Source: DATFVJ01 sp963820395
GTDB lineage: Bacteria; Actinomycetota; Actinomycetes; Streptosporangiales; Streptosporangiaceae
Reading direction: 5' to 3'
DNA: 64,000 nucleotides
NCBI GenBank assembly: GCA_963820395.1
Contig: CAWGAE010000020.1
Coordinates: 1 to 64,000, forward strand
Shown: piece by piece, positions 52,802 through 62,235 of the stretch
Layout of the letters: each line of letters opens with the position of its first letter
How positions within the stretch are numbered: position 1 is the first letter of the stretch
Program-made: the position numbers and the translations under genes
The notes under the pieces: generated by a model
What the model was told of the DNA's origin: nothing
The model's input: the letters and a program-made list of their open reading frames with translations, nothing else
Database searches by the model: none

Positions 52802-54241
52802 TCACGGCTGCTGTCGTTCGTCGCTGCTGGCCGGATGCCGGTGCCGGGCGGCTTTCAGGAGCTCGGACAGGCCGTCTTCGATGCCACGGGCCAGGACCTC
52901 GAGGTCGGGATTTGCCCGGTAGTCAGCGGTGAGCCCGAATGTGACGTTGCCGCAGTAGGTGAAGATCGAAATCCCGGTGCGGACCGTGGTGGCGATGGGC
53001 ACGTAGGGGAAGATCTCCAAGAGCCGGCGGCCCATCCCGTAGAGCGGCTCGCGGGGACCCGGAATATTGGTGGTGACCGTGACGATCTCCCGCTGGGGCA
53101 GCCAGTAGACGAGCCGGGCGCCCCGCGAAAACACCGGGAACGGGGTGTAACGGCCCACGGAAAACAGCGCCTCCGGGGCCATCGCTTCCTTGCTCACCTT
53201 CAACGCCGACAGCTGGTCACGGACGGCAGCGAGCCGGTCAACCGGGTCGGCAACATGGACAGGCAGATTAGCCACTACCGCCGACACCCGGTTCTCGTAG
53301 ATCTTCTCGCCTGGGCCCCGGGCAGATTCGGCTGGGCCCCGGACAGAAACGGGCACCAGCGACGGCACCATATGCGGTTCAGGATGCTCGCCGCGGGCGA
53401 GCAGGAGGGCCCGGAAGCCGCCGCTGATCGCGGCCAGGACGACGTCGTTGACGGTGCCGCCAAGCTCCCGCTTGATCGTCTTGACGTCATCGAGCGACGC
53501 CCGGGCCAAGGTATACCGCCGTTGCTGGCTGATGGGCCCGCTCAGGGAGGACCCGGTGGCCGGCCACAAAGATGGGGCCAGCTTCGCGATGGCCCGCACC
53601 GTGTCGGCCGTCTGCCGGACGGCACGGCCGGGATGGGCCACAGCGCCGCTCAGCGCGGCGGCTTCCCGCACCGGAAGCAGCACCATGTCCAGCGCCGCCT
53701 GAGCGGCCAGAGTGAGGGGGGAGGGCTCCGCGCCCACGGTCCGGCCATCGACGGCGGGCGGCGAAGGCTCGGGGGACGTGTCGTAGAGCACGCGGTACAG
53801 GTCGCCGGCGGTGACCCCGTCGACCATGCAGTGATGCATCTTTGAAATCAGCGCCCAGCGACCGGCGGCGAGCCCCCCGACAAGCCAGTACTCCCACAGC
53901 GGGTACTCGCGGTCGAGCCGCTGGCCCATCACCCGCGCCATTAACTGGCTGAGCTGCTCGTCCCCGCCAGGTGCCGGCAGCGCGGTCCGCCGGACGTGGT
54001 ACCGGAGGTCGAAGTTCGGGTCCTCAACCCAGACCGGCCGGCCGAGCCGAAACGGTACCGTGCGGAGCTTCTGGCGGTAGCGGGGCACCAGCGGCAGCCG
54101 CCCGCCGAGGAAAGTGAGGAACTCGCCATACGACGGTGACGGGCCCTCGAACACCGCAATCGAGGCGATCGCCATCGACGTGTGCCGGTCCTCATCCTCC
54201 GCATCGACAAACAGAGCATCCAGTGGGTTCAGGCGGTCCAT
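52802..54241 (-). CDS. wax ester synthase / diacylglycerol acyltransferase (WS/DGAT)
   Basis: Acyl-CoA-dependent enzyme that makes triacylglycerols or wax esters for storage at the membrane. The 479-residue length is typical. The catalytic HHxxxDG motif is MHHCMVDG (H136, H137, D141). The C-terminal family blocks are NDVVLAAISGGFRALLLARG, SLVPVSVRG, VTTNIPGPREPLYG and FTYCGNVTFGLTADYRANPD. MDRLNPLDALFVDAEDEDRH is the usual N-terminus, so the ATG at 54241 is right. It is monocistronic here. Such genes are numerous in storage-lipid-forming actinomycetes. Confidence 0.93.
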   Translation of the reverse strand: MDRLNPLDALFVDAEDEDRHTSMAIASIAVFEGPSPSYGEFLTFLGGRLPLVPRYRQKLRTVPFRLGRPVWVEDPNFDLRYHVRRTALPAPGGDEQLSQLMARVMGQRLDREYPLWEYWLVGGLAAGRWALISKMHHCMVDGVTAGDLYRVLYDTSPEPSPPAVDGRTVGAEPSPLTLAAQAALDMVLLPVREAAALSGAVAHPGRAVRQTADTVRAIAKLAPSLWPATGSSLSGPISQQRRYTLARASLDDVKTIKRELGGTVNDVVLAAISGGFRALLLARGEHPEPHMVPSLVPVSVRGPAESARGPGEKIYENRVSAVVANLPVHVADPVDRLAAVRDQLSALKVSKEAMAPEALFSVGRYTPFPVFSRGARLVYWLPQREIVTVTTNIPGPREPLYGMGRRLLEIFPYVPIATTVRTGISIFTYCGNVTFGLTADYRANPDLEVLARGIEDGLSELLKAARHRHPASSDERQQP

Positions 54242-54559
54242 GACGCCCTCCCGGGCTGTCTCGAACTCGGCTCATCCAAACACCGCCACGTAACGGCTGA
54301 AGATGACTTCCCTAATCAGGATCGTAAATGGCGCGGGTTCCGGCCCGAACTTGTCGATGGTCCCGCCCGCGGGGACCTTCGGCCCTGATCAGGACGCCCC
54401 GTAGCGGTGCGTCAAATCGCCGTGTGTAGGGACGATCGAGATATGCAAAGGGCCGCCAGGCTCGGCCCGTCCGGTACCGGCTGACGATACGGCCCCGCCG
54501 GGACAGACACCAGACCGCTACGTCGCTAGGCGGCGGTACCCGGGCCATCCGCACGGCCG

Positions 54560-54990
54560 GTTCGGCGCTGGCATCGAACGGCGCCAGCCCATTCCACGCC
54601 GCAGCGGCGCCTACCGCGAGCCGCGTGTAGCGCGGTGTTATACGCGGCCGGGCCTGCGGTTTTGACTTGCCGTGGCCGGTGCCGTAGGCGTTGCGCAGCT
54701 CCGCAGACCCTACACGGGTGTCGCGAGGTTCAACAGCATCCGCTTGACCGTGTCCGCAACGCGGGCGGTGTTGGCGACGTGGTCCGGTGTCAGCTGCAGC
54801 ACCCCTGGTCGTCTTGCGCATGAGCGCCGGCAGGTCGCCGTTTCTCCCGTACGGCTCCTCGCGCTCGTCGAAGATGCTCTCGACGAATTCCCTCGTGGGG
54901 CGGATCGCGAGCTCGCGGTCCGCGTCCACAGCACCTCCATCCGCGTCACCTGCTGCAGGATGCACTCGGCGTCAATGCGGACCGCTGTTT
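54560..54990 (-). pseudogene. abortive-infection C-terminal domain (Abi_C) remnant, frameshifted
   Basis: On the minus strand the order is REFVESIFDEREEPYGRNGD and LPALMRKTTR in one frame, VLQLTPDHVANTARVADTVK with RMLLNLATPV in a second, then ELRNAYGTGHGKSKPQARPR and YTRLAVGAAAAW in the first again. These are the three blocks of the Abi_C domain (LPxL..., a helix with L.P.H, and the LRN..G.GHG motif). The gene has lost its N-terminal part and has at least two frameshifts. It lies in the IS-rich strip next to YihY, and marks a decayed phage-defence or stress gene. Confidence 0.65.
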
Positions 54991-55235
54991 CGTGGGCGAA
55001 GGAGACCGAGGCCCCGCCGCCGCGACCCGTGCGACCCGGCGCTTAGACGGGCCGACCCGACATTTGCTTCTGCGGCGTCAGTATCCAGCCACCGGGTGCC
55101 AGGAAGCGGTTCAGATCAGAAAGATCTCGGCAGCTCGCTCAGTGCCGGGCTGAACGACCGGGTGCACATCTGGGCGAATAAGCCAAGGGCACCAACATAT
55201 CGCGGCCCTGACAGCCCCGCTGCGCAGCTTCGCCC

Positions 55236-56240
55236 CTATGTTTGGCCGGGTGGGGGCTGGCCGGGCGGCTGTTCGAAGTCGACGTTGACGTTTTCGAAGC
55301 CCTTATGCCGTTCGGTGACGGCGTAGGACTCATACGCCCGCCGGTCGCCGGGGGTGAGCCGAACGTTGTCGGTGAACGGCGTGAGCAGGCTGCGTGGCCA
55401 CAACCGCTCGGCGCGCACCACGTTGACCTCGGCGCAGACCACCACGGTGAGAGCGCCCAGGTAGATCCAGGTGAGCAGGCCGAGCACGAGTCCGAAAAGG
55501 CCGTAGGTGGCGGTGGCGCCCTTGAGTGCGTGGCCGAGAGCATAAGCTCCGATCCACTGCAGCACCTGCCAGGTGATCGCGGCGGCAATCGCACCGCCGC
55601 GGATCTGCCGGAGAGTGACGGCGCGGGCAGTCAGCACCCGAAACGCCACGATGAACAACGCGACATTCAGCCCGACCGTGAGTACGGTCAGACCGGCCCG
55701 GACGCCACCGCCGAGACTCGCACCGTAACCGCGCGCAAAACCAGCCACCGCGGTAAGAACGGTGGTCAAAAGGATCCCGCCACCGCCGACGGCCAGCAGC
55801 AGCAGGCTCCGCAGCCGGGCTTTGACCGGATTCGGGCGGGAATTACGGGGCACCCCCCACACCTTGTTCAGCGTGTTCTGGGCGGCCTGCACGACGCCGA
55901 TGCCGCCGTAAAGGCTGCCCAGCAAGCCGATCACCAGACCGAGCACGCTGCCGTGAAAAGAGTGGATGTTGGAGCCGATCTGATCCCCGATGACCGGGAA
56001 CTGGGTGAGCGCTGAGTCCAGGGCCCGCTGCTGCAGGTGCGGGTTGCCTTGCAGCGCGAAGCTCAACATGGTGACCAGCAGCAACAACAGCGGAAACAGC
56101 GAAAGAAACCCGTAGTAGGTGATCACCGCGGTGAGATAGTTGCCCTGATCATCGACGAATTTGTACAGCACTGCCAGCGGCAAACCCGCCCAGCGGTGCC
56201 GCCGCTGATACCCGTCGATACGGCTCACCACGCCCATCAC
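55236..56240 (-). CDS. YihY/BrkB family inner-membrane protein
   Basis: A 334-residue polytopic membrane protein. Conserved parts: FVDDQGNYLTAVITYYGFLS, FPLLLLLVTMLSFALQG, IGLLGSLYGGIGVVQAAQNT and the late LFGLVLGLLTWIYLGALTVV with VCAEVNVVRAERLWPR. About six helices. The family was once misnamed ribonuclease BN and its function is not firmly known; transport or envelope roles have been proposed. The frame is intact with the start at the ATG at 56240 or 56237. It stands alone. Confidence 0.92.
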   Translation of the reverse strand: MMGVVSRIDGYQRRHRWAGLPLAVLYKFVDDQGNYLTAVITYYGFLSLFPLLLLLVTMLSFALQGNPHLQQRALDSALTQFPVIGDQIGSNIHSFHGSVLGLVIGLLGSLYGGIGVVQAAQNTLNKVWGVPRNSRPNPVKARLRSLLLLAVGGGGILLTTVLTAVAGFARGYGASLGGGVRAGLTVLTVGLNVALFIVAFRVLTARAVTLRQIRGGAIAAAITWQVLQWIGAYALGHALKGATATYGLFGLVLGLLTWIYLGALTVVVCAEVNVVRAERLWPRSLLTPFTDNVRLTPGDRRAYESYAVTERHKGFENVNVDFEQPPGQPPPGQT

Positions 56241-56934
56241 AGGACCTCCCAGCGCCCGCGGACACCCGAAGTCACCAAACCGATCGGCGCGTGAATCCCC
56301 CGGTCGGCCGGAAACCGGGCTTTGCGGCTAAATCGGACGGTAGCAGTCCGTCTGGATGGTTTTGATGTTCCCACTGGCCGGGCCGAGGCAGCCAAGCGTG
56401 GAATGCAGTCGGTTCTCTACGGGATGGGCGGCCAACGTCCCTGGCATGATCGAGACTCCGATCCCTGACGCTGCGGGGATCGCGGGCCTGATGGTGCTTC
56501 TACGTCGGGCGGGGCCGAGCTGACGATCGACGGTGAGCGCACCCTTCTCCAAATAGCCTCTGCACGGAACATCCGAACATCCGAAACAGCCAAAGGACTG
56601 CGGGTCTAACCGTGGCTGCGAACCTCGGGGCGCATGTCGGAGACCGGGACCGACCGCTGCTGCGGGCCCGCGCCCGGCGATCTCGGCGGCCCGCTGGCAC
56701 GGTCGCAGGTCTATCCGAGGCTCTTCATGGAAGGTCTCGACCGGCTCGACCTGCACGTCTCAAGGGTCGGGGTACCTGGACCGCACCCGCACGCGGCCCA
56801 AGCGCGCCCATCGCGGACAAGGAAGACAAGGAAGACAATGCCCAGCATGCCGGGCGGCGCTGAGCCGGGCGCCCTGCGCGGATCAGGCTGGCGCGCAGAA
56901 TGCACCGGCAGCCCGGAACCTGGAGTATCGCCGT
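56241..56934. other. intergenic stretch with an IS3 C-terminal scrap
   Basis: At 56330-56440 on the minus strand, VENRLHSTLGCLGPASGNIK resembles the RLHSTLGYLSP end of an IS3 OrfB. Otherwise no gene is supported. Confidence 0.4.
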
Positions 56935-57021
56935 ATGGGCGTGCAGCTGAACCACACCATCGTCTGGTGCCGTGACAAGCAGCGAAAGGTGCGGGTGGTG
57001 ACTGTCGGCGAGTGCGCCTAA
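56935..57021 (+). pseudogene. VOC-protein N-terminal fragment, paralogue of the gene at 25459
   Basis: Reads MGVQLNHTIVWCRDKQRKVR and stops after 28 codons. Eight of the first ten residues equal those of the intact VOC protein at 25459 (VSVQLNHTII). The rest of the domain is gone, so this is a dead copy. Confidence 0.65.
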
Positions 57022-57541
57022 TGGGCGTGTAAGCCGCAGCAGGGGCCGGGTTCCGGGCTCACGCCTTCCCCGCTCCAGCGCGAGGGAGCGCTCGATGAAG
57101 ATCGGCGGATCCCGAGCCCGGTTCCCGCGCGGAGCCCAAGCCTTGAGTGCGCCTGGCACGCGATGCCTTATGTGAGAGGGGCTGGGCCTGTCGTGGCGGC
57201 GCGGCTGATGCCGCGTGATCCGCACCGTAGACCGGGGGACTCGATCCTTCCGACGAGACCTGGGCCCGGTGCCGCCCGCCGCCACCACGGTGGTCGTGCG
57301 CGACACGCCGGCCCGGATATCGCGAAACCGGCACCAGGGCCGGTATGGGTGGTTGTGGCCTGAGCCACCCGCAGGATGGACCCCTCACCTTGACGGGAGC
57401 GGTCGAGCTCCAGCCAGGACCGGGGCCCTGCGGGCAGCTGGGGTCACGAACGGCTAATCGGATGGCGGTGCCTTTGAGCCCTTCCATTAGGGAGCGTGCG
57501 TGACCTGCACGGCTTAGCGCCAACACGACAGACAAGAACGG
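57022..57541. other. gene-free stretch left of the IS110 remnant
   Basis: GC-rich; it may hold the left end of the IS110 element but I cannot place it. No gene supported. Confidence 0.4.
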
Positions 57542-58160
57542 GTGAACAAGATCATGGAAGTGTTCTGCGGCATCGACTGGGCCGAAGACCACCACGACAT
57601 CGCCCTGGTGGACCGGGACGGGCAGCTGCTGGCCCGCCGCCGGATCAGCGACGATGCGGCCGGGCTGGCCGCGCTGCTGGGCCTGCTCGCCGAGCACGGC
57701 GACAGCGCCGACGACCCGATCCCGGTGGCGATCGAGACCCCGCGCGGGCACGCAAGGTCTACCCGATCCACCCGATGGCCGTCGCCCGCTACCGGGACCG
57801 GCACTCCATCGCGGGCCGCAAATCCGACCACGGCGACGCGGTCGTGCTGGCCGGCGTCTTGCGCACCGACCGGCACGCGCACCGGCCGCTGCCCGCCGAC
57901 ACCGAACTGGCGCAGGCGATCGCGGTGCTGGCCCGCGCCCAGCAAGACGCCGTGTGGGCGCGCACCGGCGCGCACAACAAGCTCCGCTCGCATCTGCGCG
58001 AGTACTTCCCCGGCTTCCTGGCCGCGTTCGCCGATTCCCGCGGCGGCATCACGCGCCCCGAAGCACACGTCATCCTCGCCGCCGCCCCCACCCCGGCCGC
58101 CGCCGGCGCACTTACCCTCACCCAGCTGCGACGTACCGCGCCGCGGGTCAACTGCCGTTC
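57542..58160 (+). pseudogene. IS110-family transposase, N-terminal part, frameshifted and truncated
   Basis: DEDD-type transposase start: MEVFCGIDWAEDHHDIALVD and IPVAIETPRG in one frame, then KVYPIHPMAVARYRDRHSIA, RKSDHGDAVVLAGVLRTD and LAQAIAVLARAQQDAVWART in another. The change at about 57745 includes loss of some 30-40 bp compared with the usual IETPRGLLV...GRKVYPI run. The sequence stops matching at about 58150, before the C-terminal Ser/Gly domain. Dead element. Confidence 0.85.
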
Positions 58161-58434
58161 GCAAACACCGCGTTCGCATGAGGCCACTGTCGGCCGAGAC
58201 AAACCAAGATCGCTGCACGATTGGAGAGCGATCAGCCGCCCGGCGCCGGGAATCCCGGCGCCGCACCAGCATGCCAGGCCACGGCTCGGCTGTCACGGCA
58301 ACGGGCCGGGCAGGCCGCGGGCTCCGCTACGGGTACCAGCCGGTCGTGGTCGGCTTGAAGATCCATGCCGCGTAACCCGACCGGCGCTGGTGCACTCCCC
58401 CCGCGGGCCTGCCGGCCAGCGCCAGCCCGCCGAT

Positions 58435-58716
58435 CCTTTCTGCGGCCCAGGAACACGTGCCCGGTCCCCTCGCACAGCGGCACCCCGCCGGGACGGTCGC
58501 ATGAGCACTCGCGGCCCTCGGTGGCGCGCAGATGCGCCGAGATCAGGTCCCACGGGAACGGGGCGATGTCGACTGTCCGGCGCGACCCGTACCTCGGCGG
58601 GATCTTCACGAACAGGCGTTGACCTCAGCGAGCTGCCACCAGATCCGGATGCTGCCCGGCTTGACGCAGGAGGCCTCAAGGCCCGTCACCTCACCCCACC
58701 GCATGCCGTGTAGTGC
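58435..58716 (-). pseudogene. tyrosine recombinase (phage/ICE integrase) fragment
   Basis: On the minus strand: HGMRWGEVTGLEASCVKPGS, IRIWWQLAEVNACS, a stop or frame break, then KIPPRYGSRRTVDIAPFPWD, LISAHL and GTGHVFLGRR. This is the part of a tyrosine recombinase from the first catalytic Arg (in GMRWGE) to the strand before the His-x-x-Arg box; the C-terminal catalytic residues are missing. It indicates a former integrated phage or conjugative element. Confidence 0.65.
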
Positions 58717-58865
58717 ATGGTGATCACTTCGACGGACTCCTCGCCCCGGCCGCTGAGCAGCGCGGCGCGGTGTCACCCCGGGCCCTGCGCGACTGTTTTG
58801 TGATCGATCTCATGGCGGTAATGTCGGCTTTATCACTTCGTCTGCGCGGCGGCTACAGTCCGTGC

Positions 58866-61800
58866 ATGACTTCCCCGGGCCAGGCCGCCACGCGCAGCTG
58901 GGCCAGTGCACACCCCGCGGGAGGTCCGGTGGCTTTACCCACGACCGGGGAATTTCAGGGTGCGATCTTTGATGTCGGCGGCGTGCTGGTTGACTCGCCG
59001 CACGAACGGGCCTGGCGGGAGGCGCTCAGGGAGCTGATGGAGGGCGAGTGGTCCGATATCCGCGGCGAGACCAGTTACTCCCCTGAGCGGTTCACTCATG
59101 CGGTCTATCGGCAGGTGATGGCCGACATGCCGCGTCTTGCCGGGGCGCGGGGGGCGCTGGAGTACTTCGGCGTGCCCGGCACCGACGGCCGGGCCGGGCG
59201 GTACGCCGCGGTCAAGCAGGAACATGTGATCAAGCTGATCGGGATGGGCCAGTTCGTGGCCTTCGCCGACGCGCTCCGCCTCATCCTGGCGGTGAAGGAC
59301 CTCGGAATCCCGGTCGCCGCGGCGTCGCTGTCCACGAACGCCAAGCTGTTCCTGGGTCAGATCCGGCTGGACACCTTCGCCGCCGAACAGCGACTGGACT
59401 ATCGGTTCATCCGCCCGGGACTGACACTGCTCCAGCTGTTCGATGCGGACATTTCCGGGCGCGACTTCCCGCGTGGCAAGCATGACCCAGTGATCTTCCT
59501 GGCCGCGGCTGACGAGCTGGGCGCCCCGCCCGGCAGCTGCTTGGTGGTGGAGGACGCGGTGACCGGGGTTGAGGCGGCCAAGGCGGGAGGGATGGCGGCC
59601 CTGGGCGTGGCCCGCCTCGGCGACGAGGAGCTGCTGGTCAAGGCGGGCGCGGACCTGGTGGTGACCAGCCTCGACGACGTCTCCGTGGAGGCCCTGGCCG
59701 AAGGCCGGCTCGAGCAGCGGAAGGCGTCCGCGGAGCGCCGGCGGCGGCAGCGGGAACGGCCGCCGAGCGTGTGGTCGCTGGTCTACGACGGCTTCGACCC
59801 GGAGCACCAGGGGCTGCGCGAGGCGTTGTGCGCCCTGGGCAACGGATACTTCGTGACCCGCGGCGCGCTGCCTGAGGCGCGCGCCGACGGGGTCAACTAC
59901 CCGGGCACCTACGTGGCGGGCCTGTCGAACCGGCTGCAGACCCCGATCGCCGGCCGCACGGTCGAAAACGAGGACCTGGTCAACGTGCCGAACTGGCTGC
60001 CGCTGTCGTTCCGGCCGGCGGGAGGGCCATGGTTCGACCTCCGGGACGCCGATGTCCTCGATCATCGCCTGGAACTCGACCTGCGGGCCGGGACGCTCAC
60101 CCGGCGGCTGCGCTGGATGGACCCGGACGGGCGGCGCACCAGCATGGTGCAGCGCCGGCTTGTCAGCATGAAGGACCCGCACCTGGCCGGCCTGCAGACC
60201 GCGTTCACGGCCGAGAACTGGTCGGGGACGCTGGAGGTGTGGTCGGGCCTGGACGGGCGGGTCGTCAACTCCGGGGTGAAGCGCTACCGCGACCTGGACG
60301 GGCGTCATCTCGCGGTGCTGCACGCCGCCGAGGCGGGCGAGGAGACCGTCGAGCTGCAGGCGGAGACCAGCCAGTCCCGTATCCGGATAGCGGTCGCGGC
60401 CCGGGCCAGGGTCCTGATCGACGGGACGCCCGCCGCGGCCGGCCGGTGGCTGGTAGCCGAGCCGGGGTTCGTCGCGCACGCGCTCACGCTCAACCTGGAG
60501 CCGGGGCGCCCGGCGACGGTGGAGAAGATCGCCGCGCTGTACACCTCCCGGGACCGGGCGATCTCGGAGACCCTGCTGGAGGCCCGCCAGGCCGCACAGG
60601 GCGCGGCCGGCTTCGGCGAGCTGGAGGCTCGGCATGCGGGCGCCTGGGAGGCGCTGTGGAATCGCCTCGACATCCAGCTGGACAGCGCCAACCAGTGGTT
60701 CGAGACGGTTTTGCACCTGCACATTTTTCACCTGCTGCAGACCGTCTCACCGAACTCGGCCCGCCTGGACGTCGGCGCCCCGGCGCGCGGATGGCATGGG
60801 GAGGCCTACCGCGGCCATGTCTTCTGGGACGAGATATTTCTCTTCCCGTTCCTGAACTTCCAGAGTCCGGTGCTGGCCAGCGCCTTGCTCAACTATCGCT
60901 ACGAACGCCTCGGCGCGGCCCGTGCCGCGGCCCGTGCGGCGGGGTACCGGGGCGCGATGTTTCCCTGGCAGAGCGGCAGCAACGGCCGCGAGGAGACCCA
61001 GCAACTGCACCTGAACCCCGATTCGCGGCGCTGGCTGCCCGACCACTCCCATCTGCAGCGGCACATCAACATCGCGGTGGCCTACAACGTCTGGCAGCAC
61101 TACGTGGTCACCGGCAGCATCGAGTTTCTCCGCTTCGTGGGTGCCGAGATGCTGATCGAGATCGCACGGTTGTGGGCGAGCCTCGCGACCTACAACCCCC
61201 GGCTGGACCGCTATGAGATCCTCGGCGTGATGGGCCCGGACGAGTACCACGACGCGTACCCGGACAGCGACCGGCCGGGCCTGGACAACAACAGCTACAC
61301 CAACGTCATGGCGGTGTGGGTCCTGCTGCGGGCGATGCAGGCCCTTGACGATCTGCCACCGCACTACCGGCACGAGGTGCTGCACGAGCTCGGGCTCAGC
61401 GCCGGCGAGCTCGACCATTGGCGCGACATCACCAAGAAGATGCGGGTGGTCTTCAACTCCGGCGGCGAGCTGGCCCAGTTCGAAGGCTACGACCAGCTGC
61501 AGGAGTTCGATTGGGAGGGCTACCGGGCCAGGTACGGCAACATCCAGCGGCTGGACCGGGTACTTGAGGCCGAGGGAGACAGCACCAACCAGTACAAGCT
61601 GGCCAAGCAGGCCGACGTACTGATGCTGCTGTTCCTGCTGTCCCGCGACGAGCTGCGGGAGCTGTTGCGAAACCTGGGATACGAGGTGACCGATGCGCAG
61701 CTCACGCAGACCGTCGCCTACTATCTCGACCGCACCGCACACGGCTCGACGCTCAGCGGCGTGGTCAGCGCCTGGGTCCTGGCCCGGACCGACCCCGGGC

Positions 61801-62183
61801 AGGCATGGCGCTTTTTCGCCCAGGCCCTGCAGAGCGACGTCGCCGACGTCCAGGGCGGGACGACCGCCGAGGGTATCCACCTGGGGGCCATGGCCGGCAC
61901 GGTCGACATCGTGCTGAGCTGCCTGTCCGGCATGCGGGCCAGCGGCGATGGGCTCCAGTTCGATCCGGCGCTACCGCCAGAGGTCAAGCAGTTGCGCTTC
62001 AGCGTCCACTACCGGGGACACCGGGTCGACGTCACGCTGGCCGAGGATCAGGTGTCGGTCAGCTGCCGCCCCGGCCGCGCACCGCCCATCAAGATCCTCG
62101 TCCGCGACCAGACCCGCGTGCTCGCGCCCGGCATGCAGGCGCAGTTCCGGCTCAAGCGCCAGCCGGCCCCGGACGCCGGATGA
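58866..62183 (+). CDS. fused HAD phosphatase/mutase-like domain + GH65 disaccharide phosphorylase
   Basis: A 1105-residue two-domain enzyme. Residues about 30-260 are a HAD domain like beta-phosphoglucomutase (FDVGGVLVDS with D36; CLVVEDAVTGVEAAKAGGMA), but the second Asp of DxD is Gly (G38). Residues about 330-1100 are glycoside hydrolase family 65: YDGFDPEHQGLREALCALGN, KDPHLAGLQTAFTAENWSG, the catalytic acid E793 in GVMGPDEYHDAYPD, and GGTTAEGIHLGAMAGTVDIV. GH65 enzymes phosphorolyse trehalose, maltose, kojibiose or nigerose. With otsA/otsB in the window a trehalose substrate is attractive but unproven. I use the ATG at 58866; the frame extends to 58713. Confidence 0.9.
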   Translation: MTSPGQAATRSWASAHPAGGPVALPTTGEFQGAIFDVGGVLVDSPHERAWREALRELMEGEWSDIRGETSYSPERFTHAVYRQVMADMPRLAGARGALEYFGVPGTDGRAGRYAAVKQEHVIKLIGMGQFVAFADALRLILAVKDLGIPVAAASLSTNAKLFLGQIRLDTFAAEQRLDYRFIRPGLTLLQLFDADISGRDFPRGKHDPVIFLAAADELGAPPGSCLVVEDAVTGVEAAKAGGMAALGVARLGDEELLVKAGADLVVTSLDDVSVEALAEGRLEQRKASAERRRRQRERPPSVWSLVYDGFDPEHQGLREALCALGNGYFVTRGALPEARADGVNYPGTYVAGLSNRLQTPIAGRTVENEDLVNVPNWLPLSFRPAGGPWFDLRDADVLDHRLELDLRAGTLTRRLRWMDPDGRRTSMVQRRLVSMKDPHLAGLQTAFTAENWSGTLEVWSGLDGRVVNSGVKRYRDLDGRHLAVLHAAEAGEETVELQAETSQSRIRIAVAARARVLIDGTPAAAGRWLVAEPGFVAHALTLNLEPGRPATVEKIAALYTSRDRAISETLLEARQAAQGAAGFGELEARHAGAWEALWNRLDIQLDSANQWFETVLHLHIFHLLQTVSPNSARLDVGAPARGWHGEAYRGHVFWDEIFLFPFLNFQSPVLASALLNYRYERLGAARAAARAAGYRGAMFPWQSGSNGREETQQLHLNPDSRRWLPDHSHLQRHINIAVAYNVWQHYVVTGSIEFLRFVGAEMLIEIARLWASLATYNPRLDRYEILGVMGPDEYHDAYPDSDRPGLDNNSYTNVMAVWVLLRAMQALDDLPPHYRHEVLHELGLSAGELDHWRDITKKMRVVFNSGGELAQFEGYDQLQEFDWEGYRARYGNIQRLDRVLEAEGDSTNQYKLAKQADVLMLLFLLSRDELRELLRNLGYEVTDAQLTQTVAYYLDRTAHGSTLSGVVSAWVLARTDPGQAWRFFAQALQSDVADVQGGTTAEGIHLGAMAGTVDIVLSCLSGMRASGDGLQFDPALPPEVKQLRFSVHYRGHRVDVTLAEDQVSVSCRPGRAPPIKILVRDQTRVLAPGMQAQFRLKRQPAPDAG

Positions 62184-62235
62184 CGTCCGCTCACAACAGC
62201 TCGCCGCCGGCGGCACCGAGACGCGGCCGACGGGG

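Noticed and set aside
58935..60731. 598-codon minus frame over the HAD-GH65 gene
   Set aside because: Antisense shadow; the sense strand has the GH65 motifs.
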